From Phascolarctobacterium sp. (GTDB taxonomy: Bacteria; Bacillota; Negativicutes; Acidaminococcales; Acidaminococcaceae), in NCBI GenBank assembly GCA_016302525.1, contig JAEDNJ010000037.1, positions 1 to 10,950 of the forward strand: 10,950 nt of DNA, read 5' to 3'. Below are positions 1 through 4,888 of the stretch, piece by piece; position 1 is the first letter of the stretch; every line of letters begins with the position of its first letter. The notes beneath the pieces were generated by a model. The model had not been told where the DNA came from. It did no database searches and saw nothing but the letters and a program-made list of their open reading frames with translations. Position numbers and translations under genes: made by a program.

Positions 1-24
1 GCGAAAAAAATTGCTGAATTTCAT
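1..24 (-). CDS. start of an unidentified gene (partial, first 8 codons)
   Basis: Only the first eight codons lie in the window, reading M-K-F-S-N-F-F-R and running off the left edge. The start is supported by an AAGGAG Shine-Dalgarno at 30-35, five bases upstream of the ATG at 22-24. The gene follows the prepilin gene by 56 bases on the same strand, so it may belong to the same transcription unit. Too little is visible to assign a function; a Lys followed by hydrophobic residues is compatible with a secreted or membrane protein, but this is only a guess. Confidence 0.55.
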
Positions 25-80
25 AAAAACTCCTTAAGCGAAGATTTGGTATTAATGACAATTCTTATACAAGCTTAATT

Positions 81-974
81 TTATATTTTAACTATCTTCA
101 TGTAGTCACGAATAAATGATTGTTCTCTATCACCGCCGTTCACGCCACCAATAACACTAGTATCGCCCCTAAAATTGATCGCAACATAACATGGTTCGAC
201 GATACTAAGCTCAACATCTCCTATTGGAAAATATCCATCTTTATCAATACCTGAATGTTGCAAAACCTCACTAATCAATCTATTCTGATTATCATATTTA
301 TATATAATAACTTGTATTTTTAGTGGAGCAAAATCTTTATTTCCATTACCATTACCATTACCATTACCATTTCCATTACCATTTCCATTACCATTTCCAT
401 TACCGTTTCCATTATCAACGGGCAAATAAACATTACCATTGCTATCTTTATTAGTAGTAAGTGCGTCTTTGTCTGTATTAAAAAAAATCCTGTATGTTCC
501 TGTAGCATTAGAACCAAAAGAAAGCAATTGAGAAACGGAAAAAAACTTTACATTATTCTCTTTAGGATCATATTTAACAATTTCCCCCTGTGGAGTAGTG
601 TCAGTAGACCATAAATCACCACTATTGTCTTTATCGAAAGTAAATGGAATATTTGTCTCGATTTTATCACCAGGATTTACGGATCCACTAGATGTTCCAG
701 TGATGATTTGTCCGCCAGAGCTGTGCGGGGGCGCAGTTGTGCCATCAGGTGTCTGAGTTACACTGCCCTTGGGCACGCCGCCATAGACATAGGCATCCTT
801 ATTCACGGCCTTAGCGTTTTTTTCTGCCTTGTCGCCAATGGGGTCAAAAAAGCCATTGAACACCAGAAAAATAGCCGCCAAGCCCAGAATGATGGCATAC
901 TCCACCAAAAGAGAGCCCTTATACTGCAATTTCCATATAGATTTGCTGTCTTTAGTCTGCATTTGCTCTAACAT
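81..974 (-). CDS. oversized Flp-type prepilin-like surface protein with Gly-Asn repeat
   Basis: This is a 297-residue protein with a class III (Flp/Tad-type) prepilin N-terminus. A basic leader ends in K19-G20, followed by S-L-L-V-E-Y and a hydrophobic helix to about residue 42. Cleavage after G20 would leave Glu at mature position 5 and Tyr at 6, the hallmark of Flp pilins. Flp pilins are usually 50-80 residues, so this one carries about 230 extra: a Ser/Thr/Pro/Gly-rich linker (about 64-104), an unrecognised region (about 105-187), a low-complexity N-(GN)12 tract (about 188-212), and a C-terminal part that looks beta-rich with one Cys. It may be a minor pilin or a pilus-tethered adhesin. 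The start has AGGTGAG just upstream, and the gene lies 13 bases after the zinc-ribbon gene, probably in one operon. The 5' part is GC-rich and the rest AT-rich. I do not recognise the C-terminal domains. Confidence 0.75.
   Translation of the reverse strand: MLEQMQTKDSKSIWKLQYKGSLLVEYAIILGLAAIFLVFNGFFDPIGDKAEKNAKAVNKDAYVYGGVPKGSVTQTPDGTTAPPHSSGGQIITGTSSGSVNPGDKIETNIPFTFDKDNSGDLWSTDTTPQGEIVKYDPKENNVKFFSVSQLLSFGSNATGTYRIFFNTDKDALTTNKDSNGNVYLPVDNGNGNGNGNGNGNGNGNGNGNGNGNKDFAPLKIQVIIYKYDNQNRLISEVLQHSGIDKDGYFPIGDVELSIVEPCYVAINFRGDTSVIGGVNGGDREQSFIRDYMKIVKI
339..413 (-). repeat. hexanucleotide tandem repeat encoding N-(Gly-Asn)12
   Basis: Seventy-five bases consist of alternating Asn and Gly codons: 13 Asn and 12 Gly. 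In plus-strand reading the unit is ATTACC or ATTTCC. The part at 345-371 is nearly pure ATTACC, while 369-404 has a 12-base higher-order period in which GGA and GGT glycine codons alternate. Gains or losses of a unit stay in frame, so slippage would change the length of a flexible linker in the prepilin-like protein without breaking it. Confidence 0.95.
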
Positions 975-987
975 TTACTCACCTATT

Positions 988-1407
988 CTAAAACCAATGA
1001 TAAGTGCCATTCAGCCACCACACAAGACCTAGGATGCCCAAGAGAGGAAAGGCCACAAACAACTTGATAGCAGCAACAAAGAAGAAAATCATCATAAACA
1101 CAAAGATGAGCAGCCAAATCAAGCAGCCAGTGGTACTAATGGTGCTGAAATGAAAGCCACCGGGCATATGGAAGCCTGCTTCATCGCGTTGGTCATAGCG
1201 AGAAGAACGCTCCTCATCATAAGCTCTCTCATCATAAGAGCCTTTAGGAGTACCGCTAGTAGAGCCATCCTCCTCTACAGTCACGCCAGCAAAGGAATCA
1301 CGCTCATCAGAGCTGAGCACCTCTGCATCTACAGTAAATTGATAATGACAATAAGGACATTCAGTAGCACCCTTGGCTACCTCACGCTTACAAAAGGGGC
1401 ATTGCAT
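988..1407 (-). CDS. zinc-ribbon membrane protein
   Basis: This is a 139-residue protein. It opens with a zinc ribbon, C3-P-F-C6 and C17-P-Y-C20, which should bind one Zn ion. A charged, Ser/Asp/Glu/Arg-rich and probably disordered linker follows (about 28-80), then a strongly hydrophobic C-terminus that could form two membrane segments (about 93-113 and 116-133). Small proteins with an N-terminal zinc ribbon and C-terminal membrane helices are common in Firmicutes and mostly lack a defined role. The start has an AAAGGAG Shine-Dalgarno eight to nine bases upstream. It sits between the 511-residue gene (68 bases upstream) and the prepilin-like gene (13 bases downstream), which suggests co-expression. 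The fold call rests on the Cys motif; the function is unknown. Confidence 0.8.
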   Translation of the reverse strand: MQCPFCKREVAKGATECPYCHYQFTVDAEVLSSDERDSFAGVTVEEDGSTSGTPKGSYDERAYDEERSSRYDQRDEAGFHMPGGFHFSTISTTGCLIWLLIFVFMMIFFFVAAIKLFVAFPLLGILGLVWWLNGTYHWF

Positions 1408-1429
1408 TTAAAATTCTCCTTTCAAAGGA

Positions 1430-1453
1430 CTGCTTACAAGGTCTAGTAAGCAG
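1430..1453 (-). other. intergenic hairpin, 8-bp perfect stem
   Basis: The arms CTGCTTAC (1430-1437) and GTAAGCAG (1446-1453) form a perfect 8-bp inverted repeat with an 8-base loop. It lies in the 68-base gap between the 511-residue gene and the zinc-ribbon gene. No T-run follows it on the minus strand, so it does not look like a standard intrinsic terminator. It could be an RNA processing site, an attenuator or a stabiliser of the downstream message. Confidence 0.6.
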
Positions 1454-1475
1454 CAACACGAACAATTAAACTATT

Positions 1476-3011
1476 CTATACTAACAGCAGCATGAGAAAG
1501 CCCTCTTCATTAATATAGCGAGGGTCTCCCTGTTCTAGGGTTAAGGCGTTAGAAATTTCATTACTGGTTCTATAAATAGCTGTCGCCGGCACATTATGAC
1601 ACATCTCCGACAGCTTAGGCACATCATAATTATAAACGCCGTTAACATCAACAAAATTACGAATTACACCCGCAGCCCAGATTTCAGGCATACGCACCTT
1701 CTTGGGTACAAGGGCGAGAAAGTCACTCCACATGGTCTGACAAAGCTTAATATCATAAGCAGAAAAGGAATAAGGACGCATAATGTCAGCAATGAGCTGG
1801 CTCACCTTATCAGCAAGAGGACTTTGCGGCTCATAGGTTTTGATTCTAGATTCATAGTTGAAGCAGTCAAGACGCATATAGGAAGAAAACATCAGACAGA
1901 GATGGCGCACAAACATACCATTGCGGGCAATAAATTCATCCATGCTCATCCTGCCATTTTGGCGCAGAGCAAAAAAATCCTTGGCCCTTTTCATGGTTGC
2001 AGCCATTCTCTTAGTCACGGTACTAGAAATCTTAAAGCCTCTGATAAAGTTGAGCACCATCGTATTATTATAATAGATATGACCCATAAAGAGCAAATGC
2101 TTCCAGTCAGCTTCTTCATCTAGGGGCAGCGTAAGACAATAGCCTGCATTAGTAAAAACATCTGTGCAATTATAGCTGTTGTCCTCGTTTTGGGAAGTAA
2201 CCTTAAAAACAGCCAGCTTAGCCTGAATAAGCTCTAGGAGGATATCCTCATAGACCTCGCCCTCCTGCGTGAAATTGCCAGCACACAGGTCCTCATAAAA
2301 ATGCTCTATGGGGCGCTTATCATTGCTCAGCAGATGATAGTCAAAGAGGAAGTAATCCCAAAAGGATTGGGCATATTCCTCGGATTGAGGGTCCTCGTCC
2401 ATCACACCAGCAGCAAGAATACCACTGTAGAAAAAGGCAGCCCTCTCTATATCACGGTAATATTCGTTAGCAGCATAAAAATTGCGAATAGCATTCAAAA
2501 GATTATCTAGCTTTTCGCCAATATTCAGGAAAATCTTGGTCGGTAAATCAGGACTAGAATAGATATTAAATTTTTCTACATCAGACAAAAAATTGCCCTT
2601 TCTGTCCATCAGCTGCAGCTTATCGTTTACTACCAGCTTCGTCAAGGCCTCTCTAGGGCCAGAGCCATGCATGAGCACCTTTCTTTTCACAAGATAGGTA
2701 TAAAAGCCATCTAAGTCGCCTAAAAATTTCTTTAGATGTGGGGGATTAACACTAAAGCCAGCCACATTACGACCACACCAGCCTACACAATCAATAAAGT
2801 TTTCGCGATTCATGTCGCCCAGAAAGTTATCACTATTCCCCAAAAAGACACACAAAAGCATGATGTTGCTCCAAATATCTACGAGCTCATCATCCTTAGT
2901 GCCCTGCCAGGCCAAGGTGCGCAGGTAGTTTTCTACCAGCCTACGCTCAACGACAGTGTTCCAATCGGGGTCTTGGTTATAAAATTCGTCAACTATATCG
3001 AAAACATTCAT
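1476..3011 (-). CDS. protein of unknown function with possible C-terminal HTH-like domain
   Basis: This is a 511-residue protein that I do not recognise as a whole. It has no signal peptide and no clear membrane segment, and is rich in aromatic and acidic residues, so it is probably cytosolic and mostly helical. The last about 60 residues (441-501), running from M-P-E-I-W-A-A-G to G-D-P-R-Y, resemble from memory a small helical domain (DUF6398-like) that places a helix-turn-helix-like segment between a 'WAAAI..' helix and a 'DPRY' end; this is unverified. The ATG at 3009-3011 is preceded in frame by a TAA, so it cannot extend upstream. A GAGGAG lies 13 bases before it, which is longer than usual. 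An extended -10 promoter lies about 40 bases upstream. The zinc-ribbon and prepilin-like genes follow, so it heads this unit and could be a regulator or an accessory protein. Confidence 0.7.
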   Translation of the reverse strand: MNVFDIVDEFYNQDPDWNTVVERRLVENYLRTLAWQGTKDDELVDIWSNIMLLCVFLGNSDNFLGDMNRENFIDCVGWCGRNVAGFSVNPPHLKKFLGDLDGFYTYLVKRKVLMHGSGPREALTKLVVNDKLQLMDRKGNFLSDVEKFNIYSSPDLPTKIFLNIGEKLDNLLNAIRNFYAANEYYRDIERAAFFYSGILAAGVMDEDPQSEEYAQSFWDYFLFDYHLLSNDKRPIEHFYEDLCAGNFTQEGEVYEDILLELIQAKLAVFKVTSQNEDNSYNCTDVFTNAGYCLTLPLDEEADWKHLLFMGHIYYNNTMVLNFIRGFKISSTVTKRMAATMKRAKDFFALRQNGRMSMDEFIARNGMFVRHLCLMFSSYMRLDCFNYESRIKTYEPQSPLADKVSQLIADIMRPYSFSAYDIKLCQTMWSDFLALVPKKVRMPEIWAAGVIRNFVDVNGVYNYDVPKLSEMCHNVPATAIYRTSNEISNALTLEQGDPRYINEEGFLMLLLV

Positions 3012-3050
3012 TTATGTATGTCTGCTCCTCAGCAAAAAGAAATCTAGTGT

Positions 3051-3059
3051 ATTATACCA
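3051..3059 (-). promoter_or_regulatory. extended -10 promoter for the 511-residue gene
   Basis: On the minus strand the sequence reads TGGTATAAT, a perfect extended -10 (TGn + TATAAT). The hexamer 17 bases upstream is TTTAGT, a poor -35, which is usual for extended -10 promoters. A start near 3044 would give a leader of about 33 bases before the ATG at 3011. The promoter lies directly behind the terminator of the regulator gene. Confidence 0.75.
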
Positions 3060-3082
3060 TATTTGTAAAAAAAACTAAAGCA

Positions 3083-3115
3083 TAAAAAAATACGGCCAAA
3101 GTAGCTTTGACCGTA
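3083..3115 (-). terminator. intrinsic terminator after the XRE regulator
   Basis: On the minus strand the arms TACGGTCAAAG and CTTTGGCCGTA, with loop CTA, form an 11-bp stem (3091-3115) containing one G-U wobble. Seven T residues follow directly (3084-3090) and a further T-run lies beyond. It starts 13 bases after the stop codon of the regulator gene, so it should separate that gene from the next promoter. Confidence 0.9.
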
Positions 3116-3128
3116 AGAGCTATTTTTA

Positions 3129-3356
3129 TCATTGTTTAGGTTTATCGATGTCAATAAAAAAGCTTGCCATAGAGCAGCCCAGGATATCATGCAGCTTCAG
3201 CAGGTTTTGCACTGTAACAGCAATTCTTCCGCATTCGATATTGCTCATATTAGTTTGAGAAACTCCCAGCTCGGTAGCTAAAGCAGTTTGTGAATAGCCT
3301 TTTTCTATGCGGATAATTTTGATGCGCTTGCCAATGATTTTATTAACTTGTTCCAC
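3129..3356 (-). CDS. small XRE-family helix-turn-helix regulator
   Basis: This is a Cro/C1-type (XRE) DNA-binding protein made almost entirely of the HTH domain. The segment R-I-E-K-G-Y-S-Q-T-A-L-A, followed by L-G-V-S-Q-T-N-M-S-N-I-E and then V-T-V-Q-N-L-L-K-L, is the typical five-helix pattern, ending in a short S-M-A-S-F-F-I tail. I chose the GTG at 3354-3356 (75 residues) because AAAGGGG at 3365-3371 lies eight bases upstream of it. An in-frame ATG at 3372-3374 would add six residues but has no Shine-Dalgarno and would place AAAGGGG inside the gene. The gene has its own SigA-type promoter with a palindrome at the likely start site, which suggests autoregulation, and its own terminator. 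Its targets are unknown; the neighbours on both sides are candidates. Confidence 0.9.
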   Translation of the reverse strand: MEQVNKIIGKRIKIIRIEKGYSQTALATELGVSQTNMSNIECGRIAVTVQNLLKLHDILGCSMASFFIDIDKPKQ

Positions 3357-3396
3357 AATGATCGCCCCTTTCATTAATAAATACTTTTGATATTAA

Positions 3397-3406
3397 ACCC
3401 TAGGGT
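3397..3406. promoter_or_regulatory. 10-bp palindrome at the transcription start, candidate operator
   Basis: ACCCTAGGGT is a perfect 10-bp palindrome that begins one base after the -10 hexamer and covers the expected transcription start of the regulator gene. It is the most GC-rich spot in an AT-rich region. A repressor bound here would block initiation, so it is a candidate site for the XRE protein itself. No binding is shown by the sequence. Confidence 0.45.
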
Positions 3407-3407
3407 C

Positions 3408-3436
3408 ATTATACTATACCTGCGATTAAAATGCAA
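3408..3436 (-). promoter_or_regulatory. SigA-type promoter of the XRE regulator gene
   Basis: On the minus strand the -35 is TTGCAT (3431-3436), the spacer is exactly 17 bases and the -10 is a consensus TATAAT (3408-3413). Initiation near 3401 gives a leader of about 45 bases to the GTG start. Confidence 0.85.
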
Positions 3437-3537
3437 CAAAAATATTCATTTTATATAATACTATTTACAAACTAGATATTCCTTATATAGAAAAATTGAG
3501 TAAAAACATAGTATCAGTCTAGGTAATAGAATACTAT
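3411..3537. repeat. four copies of heptamer ATAGTAT in the regulator promoter region
   Basis: The heptamer ATAGTAT, on one strand or the other, occurs at 3411-3417, 3458-3464, 3508-3514 and 3531-3537. The first overlaps the -10 hexamer of the regulator promoter, and the last two form an inverted pair with a 16-base spacer. Low complexity of the AT-rich region may explain some copies, but four within 127 bases is more than I would expect by chance. Confidence 0.4.
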
Positions 3538-3595
3538 TAATAAAATTTTATAATAAGATAAATTTGGGTTATAGCATTTCCTATCCTTCAACCAG

Positions 3596-4084
3596 CTACA
3601 ATAGTATTTCTCCGGGCTCATAGTCTACAGTAGTCTTGACAAAGGCAATTTCATCACAATAGGGATAAAGCGAGCAGTGGACACATTCCTTCCACACCTT
3701 TTGCGGCAGCTTGCTCTTATCTGTTTGAATATAATCGCACTTAGAGAAGAAGCCCGGCTGATAGGTTAAGGAGAAAAACATCTTGACGCCTCTGGTAATG
3801 CCCTCCTGCTCCAGATGATGGACCAGGGCTCTGCCAATACCAGACTTTTTAGCCTGAGGAACAATAGCCAGAGAACGAATTTCTGCCAGCTTATCCCAGA
3901 CAAAGTGCAAGGCACCACAGCCCATAAAATGCCCCTTATCATCTACAGCAATGATATAGTCGCGAAGATTTTCATAAATAGCATTGCGCGAGCGAGGCAG
4001 CATAAGCCCTTCCCTAGCGTAATCATTTAAAAGCTTATGGATGCTTTCAACATCTGCAAAGCTTGCAGGACGATATATAATCAT
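3596..4084 (-). CDS. GNAT acetyltransferase, short ArgA-like type
   Basis: This is a 162-residue single-domain Gcn5-related N-acetyltransferase. The acetyl-CoA site is visible as E-I-R-S-L-A-I-V-P (69-76) followed by K-K-S-G-I-G-R-A-L (79-87), with Lys in place of the usual Arg/Gln. The C-terminal signature L-P-Q-K-V-W-K-E-C, then C, then C-D-E-I-A-F (Cys134, 137 and 143) is typical of the short N-acetylglutamate synthase-like enzymes annotated as ArgA-type. These acetylate glutamate for arginine synthesis, but the family also holds proteins of unproven substrate. An AAAGGAG lies seven bases before the ATG. It follows the hydrogenase small subunit by 76 bases with no clear terminator, so it may be read through from that operon. 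No other arginine gene is in the window, so the substrate remains open. Confidence 0.85.
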   Translation of the reverse strand: MIIYRPASFADVESIHKLLNDYAREGLMLPRSRNAIYENLRDYIIAVDDKGHFMGCGALHFVWDKLAEIRSLAIVPQAKKSGIGRALVHHLEQEGITRGVKMFFSLTYQPGFFSKCDYIQTDKSKLPQKVWKECVHCSLYPYCDEIAFVKTTVDYEPGEILL

Positions 4085-4160
4085 AACTATTCTCCTTTAT
4101 ACTGGCTGAACTAAAACCACAAGAGAAATTACTTGCTAGTCTAGTGGCAGCCTTATGACT

Positions 4161-4877
4161 TTACAGGCGTTTTTTGAGCAAATCGGCAGCCGCACAGAGG
4201 GCGATAATCATGGCAGAGGGTCTGGGAGGACAGCCGGGAACAGCAATATCCACTGGAACGATGTTGCTCACCCTGCCACAGATAGCGTAGGTGTCGCCAT
4301 AGGTTGCGCCACCAGCTGCACAGGCACCACAGGCCATAACCAGTCTTGGCTCAGGCATAGCCTCATAGGTCATCTGCAGGGCCTGCTCCAGATTGCGAGT
4401 TACAACGCCAGTTACCATAATCATATCGGCATGACGAGGCGAAGCTACAAAGGCAATACCATAGCGATGGAGGTCGTAAATAGGATTGCTGAGAGCACCC
4501 ATCTCAAAATCGCAAGCATTGCAGCTACCAGCATCCAGATGGCGAACATGGAGACTGCGACCTAGGCTAGCCTTAACATTTTCACTGACTATAGCCTGAA
4601 CATCTGTAAGCACCTCAGCCAGAACCTCCTTATTGCTATGCTGTAAGGAAGCACAGGCCTCTACACAGCGACCGCAAAAGAGACATTTTTTATAGTCGAT
4701 AACGGGGCTGCCATTCTCAATGGTGAAGGCCCGTACAGGACAAGCCTTAGCAGCAGCCTCTAAATTGCTCTCGCCCTGCTTAGTGATCAGCTGACCACGC
4801 ATACGTTTAGAGCCAGTTGTATGAATTTCTTCGGTAGCAATTTTACCCTTAAAAATTGCTTCTAGCATATCTAACAT
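4161..4877 (-). CDS. hyfI: group 4 [NiFe] hydrogenase small subunit fused to a ferredoxin domain
   Basis: This 238-residue protein joins what E. coli makes as two: HyfH/HycF (ferredoxin) and HyfI/HycG (NuoB-like small subunit). Residues 1-90 match the HyfH plan but keep only one [4Fe-4S] motif, C65-x2-C68-x2-C71 plus C46-P. The other triad is lost, with E36, L39 and A42 where Cys would stand, leaving C75 as an orphan. Residues about 108-238 are the small subunit, with G-S-C119-N-A-C122, G-A-C186 and P-G-C216-P-P-R-P binding the proximal cluster next to the NiFe site; C183 is extra. The protein should be on the cytoplasmic side, passing electrons to HyfG. AAGGAGG at 4884-4890, overlapping the hyfG stop, lies six bases before the ATG. 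It is the last hyf gene here. Confidence 0.93.
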   Translation of the reverse strand: MLDMLEAIFKGKIATEEIHTTGSKRMRGQLITKQGESNLEAAAKACPVRAFTIENGSPVIDYKKCLFCGRCVEACASLQHSNKEVLAEVLTDVQAIVSENVKASLGRSLHVRHLDAGSCNACDFEMGALSNPIYDLHRYGIAFVASPRHADMIMVTGVVTRNLEQALQMTYEAMPEPRLVMACGACAAGGATYGDTYAICGRVSNIVPVDIAVPGCPPRPSAMIIALCAAADLLKKRL

Positions 4878-4888
4878 AGTGGTCCTCC

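Noticed and set aside
339..413. Possible CRISPR-like or regulatory repeat array
   Set aside because: The units are contiguous hexamers with no spacers and encode an in-frame Gly-Asn tract.
320..517. Minus-strand reading frame of 65 residues rich in M-V/M-E repeats
   Set aside because: It is the out-of-frame reading of the hexamer repeat inside the prepilin gene and has no separate ribosome site.
1596..2123. Plus-strand open frame of 175 codons
   Set aside because: It lies fully antisense to the 511-residue gene, has no convincing ribosome site and its composition is that of a shadow frame. The other plus-strand frames over the hydrogenase genes were rejected for the same reasons.
3540..3551. 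12-bp AT-only palindrome ATAAAATTTTAT after the acetyltransferase gene
   Set aside because: It has no G/C pairs and is probably chance in an AT-rich region; it is too weak for a terminator.
4085..4160. Possible terminator between the hydrogenase operon and the acetyltransferase
   Set aside because: Only a bulged stem (CCAC/CAAG against CTTG/GTGG) followed by TTTT can be drawn; it is too weak to call.
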